From contig NZ_JANFMV010000001.1 in the NCBI RefSeq assembly GCF_024385575.1, positions 3,377,681-3,441,680 on the forward strand: a stretch of DNA of 64,000 nt, read 5' to 3'. Made by a program: the position numbers and the translations under genes. Positions within the stretch are counted from its first letter, which is position 1, and every line of letters begins with the position of its first letter. Shown here piece after piece: positions 16,825 through 25,043 of this stretch. The stretch is from Rhizobium sp. NRK18. Its GTDB lineage: Bacteria > Pseudomonadota > Alphaproteobacteria > Rhizobiales > Rhizobiaceae. The notes below the pieces were generated by a model that was not told the origin of the DNA, made no database searches, and was given only the letters and a program-made list of their open reading frames with translations.

Positions 16825-18743
16825 AGGACCATCTTTGAGCCGGATCTGCAGGATAGGAAGACCATCAGAAAGGCGGCGGCTGTGAGTATGACTGAAAGGA
16901 TGTCTTCGTCACCAGCGCTGATGAAGGCCGCTATCCCGACGAAAAACGCAATCGCTGCGTAAAAGAATCGTCTACCCGGCTCCTGAATGAGACGTCCGAA
17001 GGCAGCGATCACCACCAGCGACGCAACAATGCGAGCCAGAATAGCCGTCGCCGCCCCTTCAAGGAGCAATTCCGGCGCATAAACAAAGGCGAACGGAACT
17101 GCATAAATTATCCATCCGTATCGCATAGCCGCCCAAGCAGTCCCAACGAAGGAAGCGCCGGATATGCCGCTTGCCGCCAGCGCCGCGAACGCAACGGGAG
17201 GCGTGACCATTGACACTATTCCATAATAGAAAACAAACATATGTGCGGCAATCGGCTGTACGCCCAAGGCTACCAATCCCGGGGCCAAAAGTGTGCCAAC
17301 GATAATATAAACGCCTGTGGTTGCCATCGCGGCCCCAAGCAGAAGTGACGCACAGGCCGTCAGCAGCAGCGAAAGAAGCAGGCTTGCCTGGCCAACTTCA
17401 CGGATAGCCAGAGTAAGATGGACGTCCAAGCCCGTCATACCCAGAATTCCGACCACCACTCCAAGCGCGGATCCAGCAACGACAAGCGTTGCTGTTGACT
17501 TGCAGAAATTTTGCCAAGATGCAGAAATTCTTGCTGCAAGTGCCTTTGGCCCGTGCAGGCAGAGACCACTTAAAAGCGCCGCACAAATCCCGCTGATGCC
17601 GGCCACCTCCGTCATTCTATCGCCGCCAAGCATCAGCAGCACTATGACTGCCAAGGGAAGCACATGCCACAAATCAGTAATATGGAGTCGTGCGTTAGCG
17701 CTCTGGAGCGAATCCTCTTCCAACAGTGCCGACGAACTTCCCGGATTCCGCTCCAGCCTACGTGCCATCCATCCCGCTTGCTGGAACATCACCGCGTAGC
17801 AAATGAAGGAGGGGATCGCAGCAGCTAAAGCAATCTGTCCATAGGACAAACCGGTAAGATCTGCCATGAGAAACGCCGCAGCCCCCATGATCGGCGGCGT
17901 CACCTGCCCCATCGTCGAGGAGACAGCCTCAATTCCACCTGCCATGTTCGCTGACAAGCCAAGGCGCTGCATTGCAGGGATGGTGAATGCTCCCGATGTT
18001 AGCACATTCGACGTCGCACTCCCGGAAACCATTCCAAACAGACCTGAGGAAACCACCGTGGCACGGATCGCCACACCGTTTCCTCGGCTTGACAATCGCC
18101 TTGCCAGTCGATCAATCGCCTCCGTTCCACCCGAGACGTCGTATGCCGCACCAAAAAGCATATAGATGACGACGGTACCGGCGATGACGTCTAAAGCTCT
18201 GCCTATAAGCCCGTTTCCACCGAAAACGAGATAAACCAGGTACCGGTCAAGACCGATACTCGGAGCATCGAAAGGCGAAGGGAAATATTGAGCCGCATAA
18301 CCAGAGGCGAGGACTCCGATCAAAAAAAGCGTCATCGCGCGTCCACTAGAGAGCCGTGTGCCGACAACAGATAGAAGCGTAACGGCCAAAGATACCGCGA
18401 CGAGTGTTACGGTCGGTGCAATGAAGAGCGCATCTTCGCTACCGAAATAGCCGAAAAGAAATATGCCCAACCCCACGGAGACGAGGCCTGCCGCGAAAAA
18501 AGTGGCACGGTAGGCAAAAGAAGACGCAGTTTCCGCTATGGACCAGAACAGGAATGCAAAAGCGGTGGACAGTTCGACGGCAAGAAACTGATCCTCGACC
18601 AGCCCAGCACGCACCACCCCAAAGGGATCAACCGCCCATATGCAGGGCAGCAATCCGAGAACGACACCGGCGGCAGTCGAAAGCGCAGGAAGGGGGTGAT
18701 AAGCGCGAACGCCCTTCTGCGCTGGCGTACTGTCGCGCTTCAC
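16821..18743 (-). CDS. TRAP transporter permease, fused small and large subunits (4TM/12TM, TAXI type)
   Basis: A 640-residue, very hydrophobic inner-membrane protein with many predicted helices. The N-terminal part corresponds to the 4-TM DctQ-like subunit and the rest to the 12-TM DctM-like subunit. Signature segments include YLVFGGNGLIGRALDV, SGLFGMVSGSATSNVLTSG, SSTMGQVTPPIMGAAAF and VSMVTPPVAFAALAASG, all typical of the fused TAXI-TRAP family. It uses an ion gradient to import a solute delivered by the periplasmic partner. It overlaps that partner gene by four bases. Codon and base composition is less GC-rich than the neighbouring housekeeping genes, in line with an island origin. Confidence 0.9.
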   Translation of the reverse strand: MKRDSTPAQKGVRAYHPLPALSTAAGVVLGLLPCIWAVDPFGVVRAGLVEDQFLAVELSTAFAFLFWSIAETASSFAYRATFFAAGLVSVGLGIFLFGYFGSEDALFIAPTVTLVAVSLAVTLLSVVGTRLSSGRAMTLFLIGVLASGYAAQYFPSPFDAPSIGLDRYLVYLVFGGNGLIGRALDVIAGTVVIYMLFGAAYDVSGGTEAIDRLARRLSSRGNGVAIRATVVSSGLFGMVSGSATSNVLTSGAFTIPAMQRLGLSANMAGGIEAVSSTMGQVTPPIMGAAAFLMADLTGLSYGQIALAAAIPSFICYAVMFQQAGWMARRLERNPGSSSALLEEDSLQSANARLHITDLWHVLPLAVIVLLMLGGDRMTEVAGISGICAALLSGLCLHGPKALAARISASWQNFCKSTATLVVAGSALGVVVGILGMTGLDVHLTLAIREVGQASLLLSLLLTACASLLLGAAMATTGVYIIVGTLLAPGLVALGVQPIAAHMFVFYYGIVSMVTPPVAFAALAASGISGASFVGTAWAAMRYGWIIYAVPFAFVYAPELLLEGAATAILARIVASLVVIAAFGRLIQEPGRRFFYAAIAFFVGIAAFISAGDEDILSVILTAAAFLMVFLSCRSGSKMVL

Positions 18744-19696
18744 TGCAGCATACCGTGCTCACGGTAAAACTTTTCTGCAGCGGGATGATAGGGGAGACCT
18801 ATGTCGAGATACATGTCTTCCGGCTGAAACCAATTGAGACTGGCGACAGACTGTACCATCGTCGCCTTGCCATCATAAAGCGAGTTTAGCAGAGCCATAA
18901 CATTGGCCTCGGACTCTCCAGCATTTGTGTATACGAAATAGTCGTATTGAAGGATTTCAGTGGCTTCGCTGATCGTCGTCAAGCCAGGCTGGGGCTGAAG
19001 GAGATAAAGGTCCGCTACTGGCAAAACCATCTTCACGCCACTGCGCGCACTATTAGTTGACCCCAACTGTAATGGTCGGATTCCGTTGACGTCGCGCGAG
19101 ACCTGCTCATCGCGTGGAGTGCCGATTACGTGAATGAAGGCGTCCAAATCCCCATCGACGAACGCTTCCGCCATTGCTGTAAAATTGGCGACCTGTACAG
19201 ACTGCACGTCGCCGTACCCAAGTCCACCCGTTGACAGCATAGCGGTAATAAGCGCCTCCCCCGTAACGGCCTGTGGAAAGCCGGCAGGTAACCTTTTGCC
19301 CCTTAAGTCAGCGAGGGATTTGATGCCACTGTCCGCCCGAACCGCCAGCGTCATTCTGAGTGGCACCAGACGCGCCACGAGCCGCAGATCCGACAATTTG
19401 TGATCCTTGAAGCGCCCCTCCCCGAGCATGGCCTGCCGAATGGCGATCGCATTCTCCAAACCAAAATCTACCTGACCACCGTTGACGAATGTACTCGCCT
19501 GACTGGTGCTATCATAAGGTTGCGGCCTCAGATCAACATCGCCAGCGTATTCACTGACGGCTTTACTGATGGCGACAGCGAAATTATACGTGGAAGAACC
19601 TTGACCAGCACTTGCTATTGTAACAGGCTCTGCCCAAGCACTGTTTACATATGCTATTGATGCAACCATCAAAGCGCAGACAAAACGTGAAATCAT
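18740..19696 (-). CDS. TAXI-family TRAP transporter solute-binding protein
   Basis: A 318-residue periplasmic protein. A signal peptide of about 22 residues (MISRFVCALMVASIAYVNSAWA, cleavage before EPVTIAS) is followed by TIASAGQGSSTYNFAVAISKAV, GGQVDFGLENA and SLADLRGKRLPAGFPQA, as in TAXI proteins. These bind small carboxylates or amino acids; the ligand is unknown. ATG 19696 opens the transporter operon. A TATAAT -10 element and an inverted repeat lie 50-80 bases upstream. The operon is divergent from the carrier-thioesterase gene, suggesting shared control. Confidence 0.88.
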   Translation of the reverse strand: MISRFVCALMVASIAYVNSAWAEPVTIASAGQGSSTYNFAVAISKAVSEYAGDVDLRPQPYDSTSQASTFVNGGQVDFGLENAIAIRQAMLGEGRFKDHKLSDLRLVARLVPLRMTLAVRADSGIKSLADLRGKRLPAGFPQAVTGEALITAMLSTGGLGYGDVQSVQVANFTAMAEAFVDGDLDAFIHVIGTPRDEQVSRDVNGIRPLQLGSTNSARSGVKMVLPVADLYLLQPQPGLTTISEATEILQYDYFVYTNAGESEANVMALLNSLYDGKATMVQSVASLNWFQPEDMYLDIGLPYHPAAEKFYREHGMLQ

Positions 19697-19745
19697 CCGA
19701 CTTTTCCTGATCTATCCATTAAGAAATTTTTGGCATTTACGCCTC

Positions 19746-19774
19746 ACGTCAACTTCTATTTGACGTCTATTATA
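19746..19774. promoter_or_regulatory. Candidate divergent operator/promoter
   Basis: A perfect inverted repeat ACGTCAA-N7-TTGACGT spans 19746-19766. On the minus strand, TATAAT (19769-19774) lies just upstream of it, in the right place for a -10 box of the transporter operon, so a protein on the repeat would block that promoter. The gap between 19696 and 19885 also serves the rightward carrier-thioesterase gene, which has GGGAG nine bases before its ATG. No regulator gene is in the island. Confidence 0.5.
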
Positions 19775-19884
19775 GGCAAATTCGTAAGTCCATATTGCGT
19801 CCTGCCCCTGCAAAAATATAAGCGTGTCATTGTTTTCTGATCACGCTTTTCTACGGACCAGCTAACATGTGGGAGATTGAATAA

Positions 19885-21024
19885 ATGGCATCCGAAGTTA
19901 TCTCCTCTCCTGGCCGTGCATCCGTGGCAAGCCGTTCGGAACTGTTGCTGCCAAATGCTTACTCGGAACCCGAAACCGAAGTTGATCGCTTGGTCTGCAA
20001 GATCATCTCCGATATCTCGAGGGTTGCCCCGGTAGGAATGGATGACGATTTCTACGATCTCGGTGGCGACTCCCTGATGGGCGAACAGATAAGCATGGAA
20101 ATCCAACGTCTGGCCGGCCGCGAATTTCCGATGTCCAAATTGTTCGAGTGCCCCACACCCCGGTTGATTTCGAACTTTCTGGCGGGTGGTCAAACTGTTG
20201 AAGCGGACACTAGCGCAGACAAAAAGGTCATTTTCGTTGTTCACGGACGTGGTGGCTATACGGCGCCAAGGCCACAATTTTACTCTGGCCTGAGTGAGAG
20301 CACGAAGCTGGTGATGTTCGAATTGCCGGGCCTCGATGGTGGCCAAAAGTCTCCTCGGACGATACGTGACGTTGCCGAGGCCTATGTGGCCCAGATTGAG
20401 CGCGATTATCCCGTGGGACCGGTCCGCTTGGCTGCATTTTGTGTCGGCGGGGTGATCGCAATTGAAATGGCGAGGCAGCTGCAGGCACTGGAGAGAGATA
20501 TCGCGGGCATTGTGCTGCTGGATCCACGGGTCCCTGAACGATTGCTCGACCGTCACAAGGCTCTTCGCAAAGTTGAGAGCAATCCTGAGGCGATCGCACC
20601 GAAGATCCTGTACCGGCTTAATTATGGACCTCTGGGGGAAGGCGAGAACAATCTATTCGACCGGCTCAGAGACGCATTGCTAATGACCTTACGCTTCATT
20701 GCATATTACATTCAGGAACACTGGAAATTGCACATAGCTCGACGCGGCGATCTGGCTCGATATCAACACCTTAAGCTCAAGTTGGCACCACGCGTATGGC
20801 TGATTGCTGCCTATCGGTTCATTTGGCCTTCAACCTATCATGGCCACGTTCATGTTCTTGCGTCTGAACAACGGGAGGGCAGGATAAAATCGCCAGGATC
20901 CATCTGGGATCGCCTTATTCCAAATCGGACGATAGAGATTGTTGCGCGCAAGCATGGCGACATTGGCGATGCGAATGCGAAAGAGGTTGCCGCTCGAATG
21001 GATGCAATCCTTCAAGCGCCCTGA
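19885..21024 (+). CDS. Carrier protein-thioesterase didomain with Cys in the nucleophile position
   Basis: A 379-residue NRPS-type protein without condensation or adenylation domains. Residues about 30-100 are a peptidyl/acyl carrier domain with DDFYDLGGDSLMGEQI; Ser63 is the phosphopantetheine site. Residues about 113-379 are an alpha/beta-hydrolase thioesterase with oxyanion loop VVHGRGG (His120), nucleophile elbow LAAFCVGGV, Asp213 in LLDP and His357 in KHGDIGD. The elbow normally reads GxSxG; here Cys186 replaces Ser and Ala replaces the first Gly. Cysteine thioesterases are known from strained-lactam or beta-lactone NRPSs (sulfazecin, obafluorin). A partner adenylating enzyme is encoded tail-to-tail, two bases away. 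The product and whether the TE hydrolyses, cyclises or transfers are unknown. Confidence 0.85.
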   Translation: MASEVISSPGRASVASRSELLLPNAYSEPETEVDRLVCKIISDISRVAPVGMDDDFYDLGGDSLMGEQISMEIQRLAGREFPMSKLFECPTPRLISNFLAGGQTVEADTSADKKVIFVVHGRGGYTAPRPQFYSGLSESTKLVMFELPGLDGGQKSPRTIRDVAEAYVAQIERDYPVGPVRLAAFCVGGVIAIEMARQLQALERDIAGIVLLDPRVPERLLDRHKALRKVESNPEAIAPKILYRLNYGPLGEGENNLFDRLRDALLMTLRFIAYYIQEHWKLHIARRGDLARYQHLKLKLAPRVWLIAAYRFIWPSTYHGHVHVLASEQREGRIKSPGSIWDRLIPNRTIEIVARKHGDIGDANAKEVAARMDAILQAP

Positions 21025-21026
21025 TT

Positions 21027-22526
21027 TCAATCCGCCGAGCGCATATCTTTTTCCAATCGCTCACGAAGATCGCGGCGCAGCAACTTACCATTCGCGTTGC
21101 GGGGAAGAGTATCGACAAAAATAAAATGCCTCGGTCGCTTGTCCGGGGCAAGCTGCACTCGGCAATGGGCTTCAAGTGCCCCCTGAGACAGTTCCGGATC
21201 GCAAACCACAAAAGCGGCAATCTCTTCATTCCCAGACCCAACGGAAAATCCAGTGACAGCCACCTCCCGAATTCCATCCATGCCGGAAAGGACATACTCT
21301 ACCTCTGCGGGATGAACGTTGGCGCCGCTTCGGATAATCAAATCCGTTGTTCGTCCAACGACGGAAAGAAAGCCATCTCCAGAGAGGCGGGCAAGATCTC
21401 CCGTATATGCCCAACCATCTCTTAGTTTGTCGCCGGTGTCGCGTACGGTGTTGTGGTAGAGTCCTTCCGCCATTCCATGGCTTCGCACCCTCATCGATCC
21501 AACCTCACCAGGTGGCATGACTCGATCTTCTTCATCCACGACCTCCAATCTCACAGAAGGAAGCACGCGGCCATCCGTATGACTGTGCGTTAGCACATCC
21601 TGACCGGACAATACGGAGCAGGTGCCCGATATGCTTGAAGAAAAGCAGTGCAGGAATCCAGGGCTGAGTTCCTGAATAGCCCTTCGTTTTTCATCTGGCA
21701 GCATTCCTGACCCACCACAATATAGCACTTGCAAACTCGGCATCACGGGCACATTGGTCGTATTAGCTACCCCAAGCATGGCCGTGACGGTCGCCGGAAC
21801 TGCAAACAGGAATGTCGCACCGATCCGATTGACGTTTTCGATCAATTCACCCGGACTGAATATGGGCGGGTGGAAATGAACTGTAGCGCCACGCAAAAGC
21901 TGTCCGAGGGTGTGATTGCGCGATGCGGAAAAAGAAAGTGGATAAGCATTCAGGAATGCGCCATCGGCGGGATAGTTTGTTTCCAGGCCATAACCAAGTG
22001 ACCGCAGCAAAAGAGTTCGATGCCCCATAACAATGCCGATCGGCCGACCGGTTGTCCCTGAGGTCAGCGAGATAAACGCAGGATAACTTTGATCAGAATT
22101 TCTTTCCAAAGGAGTTGAAGACTGCTTCGCCACTCTCGCGGCCCAATCCTTGTCGCATAAAATTGATTGATAATCGGCCGCCAGATGGCGCCTGTCTTCC
22201 ACGACGATCTTAAGATCGAATTCGGACATCAAGCGCGTCCGCTCCTCACCGCGCGTCCTAAAGTCAATTGGAACGGCAACAGCATCGATCATCCAGGTAG
22301 CGAGAATTGCAACGATCGTTTCCAGACCGTCGCGAAGTGCGATTCCAATCTGGTCGCCGGGCCCCAGGCCTTCTTGACTCAATGTCCTGCCCCATCGGGC
22401 AGCTTCCTCTGTCAATCCTGCGAAAGACAGTTGCCTCCCCGCAGATGTTATTGCGATCCGGTCTTGATAACGCGAAGCGAGAGCGTAAAAAACATCGGCG
22501 AGATTTGTGCTGCTCTGCAGTCGCAT
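21027..22526 (-). CDS. Stand-alone adenylate-forming enzyme (acyl-CoA synthetase / NRPS A-domain superfamily)
   Basis: A 499-residue ANL enzyme, complete with the large domain and C-terminal lid. The P-loop is SLTSGTTGRPIGIV at about 153-166. GWAYTGDLA has the ribose-binding Asp near 377 and VVGRTTDLIIRSGANVHPAEVE holds the hinge (about 389-410). LPRNANGKLLRRDL has the adenylation lysine Lys481. The A5 region reads FSSSISGTCS (295-304) rather than the common YGxTE. It probably activates a carboxylic acid and loads the neighbouring carrier domain, although a CoA-ligase role is possible. It converges on the carrier-thioesterase gene with two bases between stops. Confidence 0.85.
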   Translation of the reverse strand: MRLQSSTNLADVFYALASRYQDRIAITSAGRQLSFAGLTEEAARWGRTLSQEGLGPGDQIGIALRDGLETIVAILATWMIDAVAVPIDFRTRGEERTRLMSEFDLKIVVEDRRHLAADYQSILCDKDWAARVAKQSSTPLERNSDQSYPAFISLTSGTTGRPIGIVMGHRTLLLRSLGYGLETNYPADGAFLNAYPLSFSASRNHTLGQLLRGATVHFHPPIFSPGELIENVNRIGATFLFAVPATVTAMLGVANTTNVPVMPSLQVLYCGGSGMLPDEKRRAIQELSPGFLHCFSSSISGTCSVLSGQDVLTHSHTDGRVLPSVRLEVVDEEDRVMPPGEVGSMRVRSHGMAEGLYHNTVRDTGDKLRDGWAYTGDLARLSGDGFLSVVGRTTDLIIRSGANVHPAEVEYVLSGMDGIREVAVTGFSVGSGNEEIAAFVVCDPELSQGALEAHCRVQLAPDKRPRHFIFVDTLPRNANGKLLRRDLRERLEKDMRSAD

Positions 22527-22875
22527 AGGGGACCTTCGAATTGGCGGGAATAGAAGCCAACGACACTAGACCAAAGTGAAATCCTCGTCCATCTGACCAA
22601 TAATCAATGCGCTCCAGCGTTACCTGTATGACGAATTCAAGGGCACAGATATCGACGAAAGGCTGGACAAAAGAGTTCTGGTTACGACTGCACGTTCCAT
22701 TGAGGGAGCGTCATCGATCATATCTACTGCAGTCAGAGCTGACGCCGCTTTTTAGATGATCTGGTGAATGCCCAATACAGCCCCTGCAATAGCTAGACAG
22801 CAAACCTCTCTACTTCAATTTGCGGGCTTAGGAGTTGAATTCAAAATTCAACGCAACGATTTCCATAGTTGCCAA
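22527..22875. other. Intergenic end of the island, with a decayed frame and inverted repeat
   Basis: No intact gene. A rightward frame open from 22597 to TAG 22753-22755 encodes about 52 residues including YLYDEFKGTDIDERL and a TTARSIEG stretch. It looks coding but begins right after a stop and has no start, so it may be the tail of a broken gene; no family was recognised. A perfect repeat GTTGAATT-CAA-AATTCAAC lies at 22834-22852, just past the leftward nucleotidyltransferase stop. Confidence 0.4.
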
Positions 22876-24360
22876 TCAATCCATGACGAATGTCAGCCCA
22901 AAACGGCGTACAACGAATGGCAACGCGCGGTAGCGGTCGGCCAGGGGTCCGGTCTCGCCCTGCCGCAGGAATTTGCCGGGGCGGGACTCAAGGGTGAGTT
23001 CGCCGTCGTCCGGCGCAAGCCACACGGTTCCGGCAAAGCGAATTCTAAGCCATCCTTCCGATCGACGCCATTTTCTGGCGCGCAGGCGAACGACGTGCCG
23101 GGTGGCGGAATTGAGCTCCAGTTCCATGCGCCTGCGCACCGCCGGGGCCTCCACATCGATCTCCGCAACCAGATCGAACCAGCCGCCACCGGCTGGAATG
23201 TTTACGACCGACAGGCCGGTGGTGACATCCGCGGCGGCTTCCACAGGTGACGGCATGCCACGCCATGCAAGGCGTCCCCTCGGGATTCTCGGAAACGTAC
23301 TCGCGACTTGGCGCCGATCGGAGCGAAGCCGCAGCTGCTTTGCCACGCCCCTGGCAAAGGCTGACATGCGCCCCCAGTCCGAACGCGGCTTGACCTGAAG
23401 CAGGGCCGAATAGCGCGACAGGGAATGCCTGCCGCCGGTTGACGCCAACCTCTCCAGCACATGGGCGGGAATGGAAACCTCCATTCTTTGCGCAAGGTAG
23501 GTAAAGGCAACCTCGGCGACGACCGTCAGCCGGCGCACGGCAACAATCTCCAGAAACCGCGTCCAATCGACCGCACCATCGCGGATCGCGGCCGCGCAAT
23601 CGACCAGCCAGTCACTGTGCGTGTGTGCGTCCAGACCGCCATGGGCGAGCGCGATCGCCAGACGGTCGGCGGCATCCGGGACGAGAACCGGAACGCCAAA
23701 GAAGTCTGCCTTGAGGGCATGAGACCAGATCGCCTCGTCCTGTACGGGGTCGGCATTCTGAGAATGGAAGGCGAAGCCGTGCAGGTCGATATCGCCGAAA
23801 TGGCCGAGCATGAAATTCGCAGAGCGGATCCAATCGGCCCGCGCCATCACAAGGGTCATGCTATGGCCGGAGGCGGATTCCCAACCATCGGCCTTCAGAA
23901 GACCCACGGCACGCCTCAGGTCCTCCCTGGGCACCATGATATCGACATCGTGCGATATGCGGGCCTTCTGATCGACGGGGTTGATGGCGATACGGCTTGC
24001 GCCCTTGATCAGCATCACCGGCAGACCGCTGTCGGCCATCCGTGCCAGCGTCGGCAATGTTTCCTTGAGCGCCATGCGCGAGCGCGTCCACAGCATACGC
24101 TGCAGCCCGACCAGACGCGGATATTCCGGACAATCGCTCAAGGCCTTGCCGAAGCGCGCAGCGATCGCGGCAAGCAGGCGATGCTCCCGGAAACTGACAT
24201 GATCGATATCGTTCTGTTGCAGCCAGAGCCTGAAAACGGAAAGGGCCACGCCGCCATCCGGAAGCAGGACCGCCTGGAGAAGCTGGTCGAGGCTTCCACG
24301 CGGCCATGCCCAGTCGGCATTCGGAAAGCGCGGCATCGGCCGGTTGCCAGTGTCACTCAT
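22876..24360 (-). CDS. Nucleotidyltransferase family protein (PF14907 type)
   Basis: A 494-residue protein. The middle has MLIKGASR (about 116-123) followed by ISHDVDIMVPREDLRRAV (136-152). This is the KGxS...DxD arrangement of the uncharacterised nucleotidyltransferase family PF14907, with Asp138 and Asp140 as likely metal ligands. A further DIDLHG near residue 192 supplies another acidic pair. The family is found in polysaccharide and in peptide-modifying (lasso peptide) clusters with HPr-kinase and PqqD proteins, the same company it keeps here. The C-terminal ~150 residues are unrecognised. It is the last gene of the operon and overlaps the GT2 gene by four bases. The substrate is unknown. 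Confidence 0.75.
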   Translation of the reverse strand: MSDTGNRPMPRFPNADWAWPRGSLDQLLQAVLLPDGGVALSVFRLWLQQNDIDHVSFREHRLLAAIAARFGKALSDCPEYPRLVGLQRMLWTRSRMALKETLPTLARMADSGLPVMLIKGASRIAINPVDQKARISHDVDIMVPREDLRRAVGLLKADGWESASGHSMTLVMARADWIRSANFMLGHFGDIDLHGFAFHSQNADPVQDEAIWSHALKADFFGVPVLVPDAADRLAIALAHGGLDAHTHSDWLVDCAAAIRDGAVDWTRFLEIVAVRRLTVVAEVAFTYLAQRMEVSIPAHVLERLASTGGRHSLSRYSALLQVKPRSDWGRMSAFARGVAKQLRLRSDRRQVASTFPRIPRGRLAWRGMPSPVEAAADVTTGLSVVNIPAGGGWFDLVAEIDVEAPAVRRRMELELNSATRHVVRLRARKWRRSEGWLRIRFAGTVWLAPDDGELTLESRPGKFLRQGETGPLADRYRALPFVVRRFGLTFVMD

Positions 24361-25043
24361 TGCGGCTCTTCCGACGCCTTCTGCATGGCCTTGCGGCGTT
24401 CCATCGCCCGCCGCGCAACCAACAGATATCCCCTGTCCTTCGTGATATCCCGGCCATGAGAGAGACTGCCGGGGATGATCCGCCGCAGGACAAGAACTTC
24501 GGGAAGCATTTCCAGCCGGAAGCCCGCCTCCCTGGCGCGCGCGAGCCAGTCGACCATATCGCCGCGGTTGCCCGGCGGGTCAATCAACCGTCCCACCGTC
24601 TCGAAGACCCGGCGATGGATGAGCATGCTGCTCCGATTGAGGCCGTCGCGCTCTTCTCCCGCCGTCCTGTCGGTCGCGCCGTGGCGGAATTGCCGCTGCC
24701 TGCAGAACAGCGCATCTATTCCGCGATCGGCCTGCATGGCGGCGATCTGCTTCTCCATCTTGTCTTCCAGCCAGAGATCGTCCGCGTCCACCGTCGCAAT
24801 CAGATCGGTGCGAAGCGAGGCCATTGCGAGGGAGGCTGCCGCGCCCGGTCCGCTATTGGCCTGACGGATGACCTCCACGGCAGGACCAAACCCGTGCGCG
24901 ATCTGCGCCGTCTCGTCCGTCGAGCCATCGTCAACGACCACGATCGCGGCCGGCGGCACGCTCTGCGCCAACACCGAGGCCAGCGTTTCGCCGATCGTCT
25001 CCGCTGCATTGAAGGCGGGTATGGCTACGCCGTAAGACCACAT
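24357..25043 (-). CDS. Family 2 glycosyltransferase (operon copy 1)
   Basis: A 228-residue compact GT-A enzyme. It starts MWSYGVAIPAFNAAETI, has VVVDDGSTDETAQIA near residue 35 and TVDADDLW near 85 (DXD site), then a short acceptor region. It has no membrane helix, unlike polymer synthases, so it adds a single sugar. Its ATG overlaps the stop of the upstream GT2 by one base (TGATG) and its stop overlaps the nucleotidyltransferase start. The acceptor, whether lipid-linked sugar or peptide, is not known. Confidence 0.85.
   Translation of the reverse strand: MWSYGVAIPAFNAAETIGETLASVLAQSVPPAAIVVVDDGSTDETAQIAHGFGPAVEVIRQANSGPGAAASLAMASLRTDLIATVDADDLWLEDKMEKQIAAMQADRGIDALFCRQRQFRHGATDRTAGEERDGLNRSSMLIHRRVFETVGRLIDPPGNRGDMVDWLARAREAGFRLEMLPEVLVLRRIIPGSLSHGRDITKDRGYLLVARRAMERRKAMQKASEEPQ

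Noticed and set aside
22801..22812. Possible attR copy of the tRNA-Thr T-arm (11 of 12 bases)
   Set aside because: Too short and with a mismatch; the rest of the tRNA 3' end does not continue. Kept only as a hint within the island finding.
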